NCBI RefSeq assembly: GCF_027622875.1
Contig: NZ_JAPZVP010000001.1
Location: forward strand, 148,279-212,278
Origin: Glycomyces luteolus
GTDB taxonomy: Bacteria; Actinomycetota; Actinomycetes; Mycobacteriales; Micromonosporaceae
Length of the DNA stretch: 64,000 nucleotides
Direction of reading: 5' to 3'
This document shows, piece after piece, positions 8,855 through 16,770 of this stretch. A program made the position numbers and the translations under genes. How positions within the stretch are numbered: the stretch's first letter is position 1; each line of letters starts with the position of its first letter. Below the pieces are notes generated by a model. That model was not told where the DNA came from. It saw only the letters and a program-made list of their open reading frames with translations, and made no database searches.

Positions 8855-10090
8855 GTGCCCACCGCAACGAACACCCAGGACCCGCTCGTCCTGCGCCGCG
8901 CCCGCATCGGGCTCCACGGCGCCTTCGCCACCTCCGGCTTCGTCATGGGCGCCTGGGCCGCCTCGCTGCCCGGCATCGACGCCCGCCTCGGCCTCGGCGA
9001 GGCGAAGCTCGGCACCGCGCTCCTGCTCATCCAGCTCGTCGGGCTCGGCTCGATGGTCGTCGCGGGCCGCATCGCCGACCGCGTGACCAGCCGCAAGCTG
9101 CTGCTGTGGACGGCGCCCGTCACGCAGCTCGTGCTCATCGCGCCCGCCCTCGCCCCGAACTACACCGCCCTCCTCGCCTCCGCCGCGCTCTACGGCGTCG
9201 GCGTCGGCTTCATCGAGGTCGGCATCAACGCCCACTCGGTCGAGCTCGAACAGCGCTACGGACGCCCGATCATCTCCGCCTTCCACGGCCTCTGGAGCCT
9301 CGGCAGCGCCCTCGCGGGCGCCGCCACCGCCGTCGCCCTCGGGATCGGCCTCGGCGGCCAGGCCGTGCTCCTCGCCGTCGCCCTCATCAGCGCGGTCGCC
9401 ATGGCCGCCTTCACCCGTCCGCTGCTGCCGCCCCCGGGTCGAGACAACTCCGGCGGCAGCAGCGGAGCCCCCGTCCGCCGCATCGGCGCGCTGCTCCTCG
9501 CCGCGCTGTTCGTGCTCGGCCTCGGCGGCCACCTCATCGAATCCGGTGCGATCGACTGGGCAAACCTCCACGCCGCCAACGTCCTCCGCGCCGACGACGC
9601 CCTCGCGCCCCTCTCCTACACCGTCTTCGCGGTCGCCATGACCGTCTTCCGGCTCTTCGGCGACCCCATCCGCGCGAAGCTCGGCCCCGGCCCCACTCTC
9701 CTGTGGGCCGGCACCACTGCCACCGCCGGATACGTCCTCGTCCTGCTCTCGGACTCCTCCGGCGGCCTCCCCCTCGCCTGGGCGGGTTGGCTCCTCGCCG
9801 GCAGCGGCATCGCGATCATCGTCCCGGTCCTGTTCAGCGCCATCGGGCAAGCCGGAGGCACACCCTCGAACGTCGCGCTCATCTCGATGTCCGGCTCCAC
9901 CGGCCTGCTCATCGGCCCGGCCGCCATCGGCTACATCGCCGAGGCCACCAGCGTCACGACCGGACTCCTCGTCCCCACCGTGCTGGCCGCCTTCGCCGCG
10001 TTCGCCGGGCCGCTCACCCTCCGCCGCCTCCTCAAGGACCGCGCGCCCGAACCGAACGCCGCCAAGGCGACCGCCGCGACCTCAGTCTGA
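8855..10090 (+). CDS. MFS transporter (YbjJ/FucP-like)
   Basis: A 411-residue major-facilitator permease with 12 predicted hydrophobic helices, opening with LHGAFATSGFVMGAWAASLP and the loop motif GRIADRVTSRK between helices 2 and 3. This resembles the YbjJ/fucose-permease branch. Control by the adjacent ROK repressor suggests a sugar or sugar-derivative substrate, but the substrate is unknown. The GTG at 8855 is chosen; the segment upstream in frame is the operator region and would not be coding. TAAGGA lies about 12 bases upstream of it. Confidence 0.8.
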   Translation: MPTATNTQDPLVLRRARIGLHGAFATSGFVMGAWAASLPGIDARLGLGEAKLGTALLLIQLVGLGSMVVAGRIADRVTSRKLLLWTAPVTQLVLIAPALAPNYTALLASAALYGVGVGFIEVGINAHSVELEQRYGRPIISAFHGLWSLGSALAGAATAVALGIGLGGQAVLLAVALISAVAMAAFTRPLLPPPGRDNSGGSSGAPVRRIGALLLAALFVLGLGGHLIESGAIDWANLHAANVLRADDALAPLSYTVFAVAMTVFRLFGDPIRAKLGPGPTLLWAGTTATAGYVLVLLSDSSGGLPLAWAGWLLAGSGIAIIVPVLFSAIGQAGGTPSNVALISMSGSTGLLIGPAAIGYIAEATSVTTGLLVPTVLAAFAAFAGPLTLRRLLKDRAPEPNAAKATAATSV

Positions 10091-10154
10091 TCGCGGCGCA
10101 CGTCACGCCCGGACCCGTCGCCCCGCGGCGGGTCCGCGCGTAGACTTGCCAGCG

Positions 10155-10280
10155 CAGAAGGGGAGTAGCTCCCAACGCTGCGGTCGACATACTGGCCTCC
10201 TCCGGGCGGCCCGGCCGCACGGCCTCGGTTCCCGGGGCGAGCGAGACCTTCGACCAAGGCCGTACGGCCGGGTCGAGGTC
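10155..10280 (+). ncRNA. yybP-ykoY manganese riboswitch
   Basis: The leader contains the conserved AAGGGGAGTAGCTCCC segment, then a CGGTCGACATACT stretch, GC-rich variable stems and the conserved GCGAGCGAGACCTT strand, as in the yybP-ykoY (Mn2+-sensing) class. It lies directly 5' of a GDT1/TMEM165 family gene, one of the most common genes under this riboswitch. The ON mechanism (sequestering of the ribosome site GGGAGG before the ATG) is inferred. Confidence 0.85.
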
Positions 10281-10326
10281 CGCGACTGCCCTCCTCCCGG
10301 CGTGAACACTGGGAGGACCACCCTCA

Positions 10327-10917
10327 ATGGACGCACTGCTCATCGCCTCAGGCATCGCCTTCGGCGCCGTCTTCCTCGGCGAGATGGGGGACAAGAGCCA
10401 GCTCATGGCGTTGACGTTCGCCACGAAATACCGGATGCGAACGGTCATCCTCGGCCTCGTGATCGCCATCGGCGCCCTCATCGGCCTCTCCGTCGGCCTC
10501 GGCGCCGCCGCCGGGAACCTCCTCCCCACCGACTGGATCCGCCTCGCGGCCGCGATCATGTTCGTCGGCTTCGGCCTGTGGGGCCTCAAACCCGAGAAGG
10601 ACGACGGCGACGAGGACGAAGGCCCCATCAAAGAGCGCCGCACCGGACTGCTCACCATCGTCAGCGCCATGTTCCTCGCCGAGTTCGGCGACAAGACCAT
10701 GATCATCGCGATGGGCATGGGCTCCGCCTACCACCCTTGGGGCGTCTGGATCGGCGGCACCGCCGGGATGCTCGCCGCCGACCTCCTCGCCGTGTTCGCC
10801 GGCGCCTGGATCGCCAAGCGCATCCCCGAGAAGGTCGTCAGGTACGTCTCCTCCGGACTGTTCCTCGTGATCGGCGTCCTGCTGGGCATCGAGGCCGTCG
10901 CCGCGCTCGCGGACTAA
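10327..10917 (+). CDS. TMEM165/GDT1 family Mn2+/cation exporter
   Basis: A 196-residue UPF0016 (GDT1/TMEM165/MneA) membrane protein. Two inverted three-helix halves each carry the family signature E-x-G-D-K-S/T: Glu19-Gly-Asp22-Lys-Ser and Glu119-Gly-Asp122-Lys-Thr. These acidic residues form the cation path. An acidic cytosolic loop (about residues 90-100) separates the halves. The family exports Mn2+ (or Ca2+) in exchange for protons. The manganese riboswitch directly upstream strongly supports Mn2+ efflux. rnhA follows 10 bases later and may be co-transcribed. Confidence 0.9.
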   Translation: MDALLIASGIAFGAVFLGEMGDKSQLMALTFATKYRMRTVILGLVIAIGALIGLSVGLGAAAGNLLPTDWIRLAAAIMFVGFGLWGLKPEKDDGDEDEGPIKERRTGLLTIVSAMFLAEFGDKTMIIAMGMGSAYHPWGVWIGGTAGMLAADLLAVFAGAWIAKRIPEKVVRYVSSGLFLVIGVLLGIEAVAALAD

Positions 10918-10927
10918 GCTGGCGGTC

Positions 10928-11470
10928 ATGCCGAAAACGGACGCGAACGTGGACACCGCCGTCATCTACACCGACGGGGCGTGCTCCGGCAACCCCGGCC
11001 CGGGGGGCTGGGGCGTGTACTACAAGTGGGGCGAGCACGAGAAGGAGCTGTACGGCTCCGACAAGGCCACCACGAACAACCGCATGGAGCTCATGGCCGC
11101 CATCCAGGCCCTGGAGACCCTCAAACGCCCCATGGACGTCGTCCTCTACACCGACTCCTCGTACGTGCGCAACGGCATCACGTCCTGGATGAACGGCTGG
11201 AAGCGCAACGGCTGGATCAACTCCAAGAAGGAGCCGGTCAAGAACGCCGACCTGTGGCGCCGCCTCGACGAGGCCGCCGCCCGGCACACCGTCGACTGGC
11301 GCTGGGTCAAGGGCCACGCGGGCGACCCAGGCAACGAACGCGCCGACCGCCTCGCCTGCAAGGGCCGCGACGAGGCCGCCGGACGCCGCTTATTCCCGCC
11401 GCGCCGAGTCCCACACCGGCCCGGCCCCCGCTCCCGAGCCACGATGAGAATGGAAGAATCACCACCATGA
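10928..11470 (+). CDS. rnhA: ribonuclease HI
   Basis: RNase HI degrades the RNA strand of RNA:DNA hybrids. The DEDD metal-binding set is complete: Asp16 ([14 protein letters not shown]), Glu54 (NRMELMAA), Asp76 (YTDSSYV) and Asp140 (GNERADRLA), plus His130 (VKGHAG). The core ends near residue 150. The extra 30 residues are Arg/Pro-rich and probably unstructured, giving 180 residues against about 155 for E. coli. The last codons overlap the next start (ATGA), so the thioredoxin-like gene downstream is translationally coupled. Confidence 0.93.
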   Translation: MPKTDANVDTAVIYTDGACSGNPGPGGWGVYYKWGEHEKELYGSDKATTNNRMELMAAIQALETLKRPMDVVLYTDSSYVRNGITSWMNGWKRNGWINSKKEPVKNADLWRRLDEAAARHTVDWRWVKGHAGDPGNERADRLACKGRDEAAGRRLFPPRRVPHRPGPRSRATMRMEESPP

Positions 11471-12345
11471 GCGACCAGGTACCGTCACGATTCTCCGGAG
11501 GCGTCGACCTCAGCACCCTCGCGGCCGCCGCGCAGCAGCAGGCCGCGCAGGCCCAGCAGGGCGGCCTCCCCGGCAGCGGCGTCCTCGCGATCGACGTCAC
11601 CGACGCGACCGTCCAGAGCGAGGTGCTCGAGCGCTCCCTCGACGCGCTCGTCATCGTCGCCTTCTGGGCCGACCAGGTGCCCGAGAGCCTCCAGATGCGC
11701 GACCTCCTGCAGCGGCTCGCCGCCGAGGCCGGCGGCGCGTGGGTGCTCGCGAAGGCCGACGTGCTGCAGAACCAGCAGCTCGCCGCCGCACTCCAGCTGC
11801 AGTCGCTGCCCGCGGTCGTCGCCCTCGCACAGGGCCGCCCGCTCGACCTGCTCCAGGGCCCGCAGTCCGAGCAGGGCCTGCGCCAGTGGCTCGGCCGCGT
11901 CACGCAGGCCGCCGGGCTCGACGTCCCGCAGCCGGTCGACCCCGAGCTCGCCAACGCCGAGAACCTCATGGTCGAAGGCGACCTGGACGCCGCCGAGGCC
12001 GCGTACGACAAGTATCTGAAGAACCACCCGGCGTCCGCCGAGGCCGAGGCCGGGATCGCGCAGGTGCGGATGCTGCGGCGCGTGGGCGCCCTGCCCGACA
12101 ACGCCGTCGCCATCAGCGACGCCGACCCGGACAACATCGACGCGGCGCTCGCCGCCGCCGACCTCCAGCTGCTCTCCGGGCAGGCCGAGGCCGCCTACGA
12201 GCGCTTGATCGCCTTGGTGGCCAAGAACTTCGGCGACGACCGCGAGCGGCTGCGAAAGCGCCTCGTCGAGCTGTTCACCGTCGCCGGGGTCGACGACCCG
12301 GCCGTCGCGAAGGCCCGCCGCAAGCTCAGCGCCGTCCTGTTCTAA
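11467..12345 (+). CDS. thioredoxin-fold TPR co-chaperone (CnoX/YbbN-like)
   Basis: A 292-residue protein with an N-terminal Gln/Ala-rich linker, a thioredoxin domain (about residues 38-145) and a C-terminal TPR-like helical part ending in the conserved [10 protein letters not shown]. This is the YbbN/CnoX layout (chaperedoxin). The active-site stretch reads [10 protein letters not shown] where a redox thioredoxin has WCxxC, and no cysteine was seen in the protein, so it cannot do thiol exchange. A holdase or scaffold role is inferred. It overlaps rnhA by 4 bases and is followed by a strong terminator. Confidence 0.85.
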   Translation: MSDQVPSRFSGGVDLSTLAAAAQQQAAQAQQGGLPGSGVLAIDVTDATVQSEVLERSLDALVIVAFWADQVPESLQMRDLLQRLAAEAGGAWVLAKADVLQNQQLAAALQLQSLPAVVALAQGRPLDLLQGPQSEQGLRQWLGRVTQAAGLDVPQPVDPELANAENLMVEGDLDAAEAAYDKYLKNHPASAEAEAGIAQVRMLRRVGALPDNAVAISDADPDNIDAALAAADLQLLSGQAEAAYERLIALVAKNFGDDRERLRKRLVELFTVAGVDDPAVAKARRKLSAVLF

Positions 12346-12370
12346 CCGATCGACCAGCGCCGCAAGGCGA

Positions 12371-12409
12371 GCCGAACCTCCGCGCCACCCCGTGGCGCGG
12401 AGGTTCGGC
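12371..12409 (+). terminator. intrinsic terminator after rnhA-cnoX-like operon
   Basis: A perfect 18-bp stem (12371-12388 with 12392-12409) around a CCC loop, 25 bases after the stop codon. It is one of the strongest hairpins in the window. Confidence 0.85.
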
Positions 12410-12480
12410 CGTTCGGCGCTGGTGCCGAGGCGGTCCGCTGTGACAAGCTAACGTGGCCGGTGCCGTGTGGGAGGTGAGCG

Positions 12481-13395
12481 TTGCCAGCGACTCGATCGAG
12501 ACGCATCGCGGTCCTCGACGCGCCCTCCAACCTCGGGCTGCGCCCGCCCACCCCGAGCACCGTCCCCGGCTGCGCGAAAGCCCCGGGGGCGCTGCGCGAC
12601 CACCGGCTCCTCTCGCGCCTCAACGCCGTCGACGCCGGTTGCCTCACCCCGCCCCGCTTCGACGCCTCCCAGTGGCGTCCGGGCGACGGCGTCGGACAGG
12701 CGAAGGCCATCGCCGAGTACACGCGGCGCCTCGCCGACCGGGTGGAGCGGCTGTGGCAGGAGCGCCGCTTCCCGCTCGTCCTGGGCGGCGACTGCTCGAT
12801 CCTCCTCGGGCCCGCGCTCGCGGCCCGGCGCCGCACCGAACGCGACCGCCAGGACCGCGGCCTGGTCTTCATCGACGCGCACTCGGACTTCCGCCACCCC
12901 GGGAACTCGCAGTACGTGGGCGCTGCCGCCGCCGAGGAACTGGCCCTCGCCACCGGGCGCGGCCAGCCCGACCTGACCGACATCGGCGGCCTGCGCCCGT
13001 ACGTGGACACCGACCACCTCGTGGTGCTGGGCCTGCGCGCGGACGACCCGCACCGGGTCGAGCTCGAGGCCTCCGGCGTCGCGATGCGCACGGTGCCCGC
13101 CTTGCGCGCCAACGGGGTCGGCCGCTCCGCGGAGTGGGCGCTGGACTCGCTAGGGGAGGTGGCGACGTTCTGGCTGCACGTCGACACCGACGTCCTCGAC
13201 CCCTCCGTGATGCCCGCCGTCGACGGCCCCGCACCGGGCGGCATCTCGCTCGGCGAGCTGAGCCAGATCATCACCACCTGCGCCGCCGACGACCGCTGCG
13301 CCGGCATGGACCTCACCGTCTTCGACCCCGACTACGACCCCGACGGCGCCTACGCGAAAGCCCTCACCGACCTCCTGGTGGAAGCCCTCCAGTAG
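12481..13395 (+). CDS. arginase/agmatinase superfamily hydrolase
   Basis: A 304-residue ureohydrolase-fold protein. Mn ligand motifs are in order: GGDCS (residues 102-106), DAHSD (132-136) and DTDVLD (235-240). The first motif has Cys105 where classical arginases have His (GGDHS), so one Mn ligand is altered; the other five acidic/His ligands are kept. Whether it hydrolyses arginine, agmatine or another guanidino compound cannot be decided. A TTG start at 12481 with GGGAGG 7 bases upstream is the best choice. It stands alone between a terminator and the lipoprotein gene. Confidence 0.75.
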   Translation: MPATRSRRIAVLDAPSNLGLRPPTPSTVPGCAKAPGALRDHRLLSRLNAVDAGCLTPPRFDASQWRPGDGVGQAKAIAEYTRRLADRVERLWQERRFPLVLGGDCSILLGPALAARRRTERDRQDRGLVFIDAHSDFRHPGNSQYVGAAAAEELALATGRGQPDLTDIGGLRPYVDTDHLVVLGLRADDPHRVELEASGVAMRTVPALRANGVGRSAEWALDSLGEVATFWLHVDTDVLDPSVMPAVDGPAPGGISLGELSQIITTCAADDRCAGMDLTVFDPDYDPDGAYAKALTDLLVEALQ

Positions 13396-13466
13396 CCGCC
13401 CGCCCGGAAGCATCCGAAACCGCTGTACCGCGTCGCCGCGTCGTTGAGCGCCGAGTGGAACGCGTT

Positions 13467-14138
13467 CTAAGGCCCGCAGCCGGATTCGCCGTCGTGGTAT
13501 ACCTGCACGGCTGCATTGGCGTCTAGGACCTCAGGAACGATCCAGATGGCCATGATCTCGGTCAGCGTGCCGTCGTTCTCGATCGCCTCCGTGATCGCCG
13601 GGCCCGCGTCTGCCAGTGTGCGGGCATGGGCTGCGATGGCCTCGGGGACGAGGGGCTCGACTTGAAGCCCGGACAGCGTGAGGTTGGATGCGTTGAGCTG
13701 CACCTGCTCTCCGGGGACCCCGCTTTCGGTGTCGGCCTCCATGCCTGAGAGGAGCCCCGCTGCCGCGTCGAGCAGCGCCGATAGCTCGGCGCAGGGCGCC
13801 CCTGGCTCCTCCGAGGATTCGGCCGCCTCCGCTTCATCGCTGATGCGTCCGAAGACGCGCCGGTCGCCTTGGTCCTCGTTCGTCGGTATCCAGAGTTCGC
13901 CTGCGGAGCTGATGTAGATCGACGTGAGGCCCCGGTCGGAGACGAATTCGATTTTGTCGAGATGCCGTTCCCAGGTCCCGGGCAGTTCGGGGTAGTCCGA
14001 GTAGTACCCGTTCAGTGTGCCCGTGCCGTCTGATTGCAGCTCGATTGTGGCGTCCCCTTCTTCTTCTTCTTCTTCTTCGAACGTCCCCACCATGTCGGCG
14101 TCCTCGACCGTCAAACCGCAGGCCGTTGAGACGGCCAT
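13467..14138 (-). CDS. putative lipoprotein, 5' end disturbed
   Basis: An unrecognised secreted protein with a Glu run (residues 20-26, from a TTC/TTCT microsatellite) and a C-terminal half ending ESGCGP. The ATG at 14138 leaves only MAVSTAC, too short for a signal peptide. In the same frame upstream the sequence reads as a convincing signal (an RRR segment, then LSALLAVFLMAVSTAC), but no ATG, GTG or TTG occurs before an in-frame stop near 14312. A well-placed ATG with a GCGAGG ribosome site lies at 14236 in another frame and would join after a one-base shift in the CCG repeats near 14175-14190. So either a real frameshift or a sequencing indel is present. Confidence 0.55.
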   Translation of the reverse strand: MAVSTACGLTVEDADMVGTFEEEEEEEGDATIELQSDGTGTLNGYYSDYPELPGTWERHLDKIEFVSDRGLTSIYISSAGELWIPTNEDQGDRRVFGRISDEAEAAESSEEPGAPCAELSALLDAAAGLLSGMEADTESGVPGEQVQLNASNLTLSGLQVEPLVPEAIAAHARTLADAGPAITEAIENDGTLTEIMAIWIVPEVLDANAAVQVYHDGESGCGP

Positions 14139-14539
14139 GAGGAATACGGCGAGCAGCGCGCTCAGGGCTGCTGAAGTGGCGGCGGCGGAGCCTCGGCGTC
14201 GGTACGTCGGACCGTTGTGTGCGCGGTGGGTCGCATTGGTACCTCGCGGTCGGTCTCGTGAGATCGGATGTCCCGAAACGGGGTGGCAGGCAGGGGGGTC
14301 TGGAACGGTCCTTCAAGACTAATCGTGGAAGGCCGTTACCCGTCCGCCGCGACGGCGTCATCGAGGTCGGCTTGGACGGTGAAGTCGGATCGGGGCTCAT
14401 GCACATCACTCGCTCGCCACGCCCACCGAACTCAATGAGACAAGCTTTAAATGTGTTGATCTTCTATATGCGCGCATAGGAACATTGACCTCGCAACTCG
14501 GCCGGTTGTCCACAATGTCCCTCTGAGAGGAGCCCCTCC

Positions 14540-15727
14540 ATGTCTTTTACCGACCTCGAGTCCAAGGCGGCTCCGATCCGCCTGTGGGGCGACGTCGATT
14601 CGGTCGAGCCGCAGGCGCTCGGCCAGCTCTACAACATCGCGAAGCTCCCGTGGGTCCACGGTGTGGCCGTCATGCCCGATGTGCATTACGGCATCGGCGC
14701 CACGGTCGGTTCCGTCATTGCGATGCGCGGTGCGGTCTCGCCCGCGGCGGTCGGCGTCGACATCGGCTGCGGCATGACCGCGCAGCGGACCTCGCTCACC
14801 GCCGACGACCTGCCTGACGACCTCGGGCGGCTCCGCTCGGCGATCGAGGCGGCGATTCCGGTCGGCCAGGCCATGCACAAGAGCTCGGTCGACACCGGGC
14901 ATGTGAGGACGGGCCTGCACGGCTGGCACGAGTTCTGGTCCGGTTTCGGCGACCTGGCTCCGCAGGTGGCGCGGCGGACCGAGGCGAAGGCGATGAAGCA
15001 GCTCGGCACGCTGGGCGGCGGGAATCACTTCATCGAAGTCTGCCTGGCTGACGACGGGCAGGTCTGGCTGATGCTCCACTCCGGTTCCCGGTACGTCGGC
15101 AACGCGCTCGCGCAGCACCACATCGAGAAGGCGAAGGGCTTGCCGCACAACGGGAACCTGCCGGACCCGGATCTGGCTGTCTTCGTGGCGGACACGCCGC
15201 AGATGGAGGCCTACCGGCGGGACCTGTTCTGGGCGCAGGAGTACGCGCGCCGGAACCGGGCCGTCATGATGGCGCTCTTCCGCCAGGTCCTGAAGAAGCG
15301 TTTCCCGACGGCGCGATTCGAGCCGGAGATCTCGGTGCACCACAACTACGTCGCCGAGGAGACGCACGACGGCCAGGACCTCCTGGTGACCCGCAAGGGC
15401 GCGATCCGTGCGGGCCTGGGGGACATGGGGATCATCCCCGGCTCGATGGGCGCTTCGAGCTTCATCGTGCGCGGTCTCGGGAACGGGGCGGCGTACGAGT
15501 CGGCTTCGCACGGGGCGGGTCGGAAGATGAGCCGGAACGCGGCGAAGAAGCGCTTCACCGCTGAGGACCTCATCGCCCAGACCGAGGGCGTGGAGTGCCG
15601 CAAGGACGTGGGCGTGCTGGACGAGATCCCCGGTGCCTACAAGGACATCGAGGAGGTCATGGCCGCGCAGTCGGACCTCGTGGAGATCGTGGCGCGGCTG
15701 CGCCAGGTCGTGTGCGTCAAGGGCTGA
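14540..15727 (+). CDS. rtcB: RNA-splicing ligase RtcB
   Basis: RtcB (395 residues) joins 2',3'-cyclic-phosphate or 3'-phosphate RNA ends to 5'-OH ends using GTP and Mn2+. Motifs are complete: DVHYGIGATVG from residue 47, VGVDIGCGM near 71-79, GTLGGGNHF near 156-164, and SHGAGRKMSR with His324 as the GMP-accepting histidine. It is shorter than E. coli RtcB (408) but conserved throughout. No archease or rtcR gene is adjacent. GAGAGGAGCCCC precedes the ATG, and an AT-rich promoter-like stretch lies at 14430-14480. Confidence 0.93.
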   Translation: MSFTDLESKAAPIRLWGDVDSVEPQALGQLYNIAKLPWVHGVAVMPDVHYGIGATVGSVIAMRGAVSPAAVGVDIGCGMTAQRTSLTADDLPDDLGRLRSAIEAAIPVGQAMHKSSVDTGHVRTGLHGWHEFWSGFGDLAPQVARRTEAKAMKQLGTLGGGNHFIEVCLADDGQVWLMLHSGSRYVGNALAQHHIEKAKGLPHNGNLPDPDLAVFVADTPQMEAYRRDLFWAQEYARRNRAVMMALFRQVLKKRFPTARFEPEISVHHNYVAEETHDGQDLLVTRKGAIRAGLGDMGIIPGSMGASSFIVRGLGNGAAYESASHGAGRKMSRNAAKKRFTAEDLIAQTEGVECRKDVGVLDEIPGAYKDIEEVMAAQSDLVEIVARLRQVVCVKG

Positions 15728-15772
15728 TGGTCGCGGACCGAAGGGCCGGGCGGTTCTTGAGGAAACTGGTTC

Positions 15773-15883
15773 GTGAGCGGGGCCGCATACTTGCAGATCG
15801 TGAGCGAGGGATACAGCTACAGCGAGGCCTGCCGGATCGGCGGCGTCGATGACCGGACCGGCCGCAAGCGGCGCAACGGCCGA
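15773..15883 (+). pseudogene. IS30-family transposase remnant
   Basis: A short reading (YLQIVSEGYSYSEACRIGG then RTGRKRRNGR) matches the N-terminal helix-turn-helix segment of IS30-type transposases, which carry an EGxSxxEACR...RTGxxWRxGR pattern. Nothing downstream continues the transposase. It is fused in sequence to a fragment of a transporter gene, so this is decayed mobile DNA. Confidence 0.55.
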
Positions 15884-15930
15884 AAACATGTGATCCGGTC
15901 CGGGGTCGAAATCCGGACCGCGATGGGGAC

Positions 15931-16210
15931 GGCGAAGCATTCGCCGTCCCCATCGGCACCGGCTCCAGCCTGAACCTGGACGCCATGCCCGCACCGGCCG
16001 CCGAGATCGTGCGCGCCTCCTACGGGGACGCGACCGGCCACCTTTTCCTCATCTCCGCCTGCATCGCGGCGGCCGGATTCGTCGCCGCGCTCTTCCTCAG
16101 CCCGGTGGAACTCCGTCGACCTCGCCGAGACCCCGGCGGGCGAGGAACCCGCGCTGGCGAACGGCCGACCCGGCGCGAACATCGCGCTGGATCAGCCCGC
16201 TGGGGCCTAA
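15931..16210 (+). pseudogene. C-terminal remnant of an MFS (EmrB/QacA-type) drug transporter
   Basis: The frame reads a last-loop segment (IGTGSSLNLDAMPAP), then ATGHLFLISACIAAAGF and AALFLSPVEL, which is the standard last-helix ending of 14-TM DHA2 transporters (ending KEVPLR-T). After VEL the frame must shift to continue in a sensible tail (VDLAETPAGEEPALANG) to the stop at 16210. The rest of the transporter is absent. It follows directly on the IS30-like remnant. Confidence 0.6.
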
Positions 16211-16620
16211 CCCTGGGGAAGGACCGCGATGAGGCCGGCGAGGTCGTCGCGGTTGGCGCCGACGGTGCTGACCTTGCGGCGTCCGCCGCCCGGGAGTTCG
16301 CGCATGATGCGCCTGCCGTCGAAGTAGACGCGCTCGCCCTTGGCGGCGCCGATGCCCTTGGTGCCGGGGCCGACGGCCATGAACACCGTGAGCGCGCCGG
16401 TCTCGGTGTCGTACCGGTAGCGGGGTTTCCAGAGCGAACGGAGCCCGCCCGCCAGGAACGCCAAGCCCGCGAGGGCGAACGGGCCCATCGTCGGCACGAA
16501 CGGCATCAGCAGCGACAGCGCCGCGCAGATCAGCAGCACCACGCCCATGGCGCACATGACCACCGACCAGCGGCGGGCGAACCGGATCTCGATATGGCGG
16601 GATTCAATGGACGACGGCAT
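16207..16620 (-). CDS. small membrane protein, paralog of 25922-26335
   Basis: A 137-residue protein with two hydrophobic segments (about residues 20-40 and 45-62) and a C-terminal soluble domain ending RKVSTVGANRDDLAGLIAVLPQG. This ending, the RYDTETGALTVF block and the KGERVYFDGRRIMRELP block align with the protein at 25922-26335. The domain looks PH-like (inference). No function is known. It is divergent from the NACHT gene (150 bases between starts). The stop overlaps the end of the MFS remnant by 4 bases on the other strand. Confidence 0.65.
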   Translation of the reverse strand: MPSSIESRHIEIRFARRWSVVMCAMGVVLLICAALSLLMPFVPTMGPFALAGLAFLAGGLRSLWKPRYRYDTETGALTVFMAVGPGTKGIGAAKGERVYFDGRRIMRELPGGGRRKVSTVGANRDDLAGLIAVLPQG

Positions 16621-16770
16621 CGCGTCTCCTGTGGGGGAGGGGCCTTCAGGATACCGGGAGCGGCGAAGCGGTGTCCCTCCCGATCGTGGCTCGCCCTCCT
16701 CCTCGGGGAGGCCGAAAGGCGCTGCGGCTGCGGAGCACCGGGTTTCGACGCCCGTCGCTAAGGTGGACTG

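Noticed and set aside
14044-14085. TTC/TTCT microsatellite as a regulatory repeat
   Set aside because: It codes the Glu run of the lipoprotein; length variation is possible but cannot be judged from one sequence.
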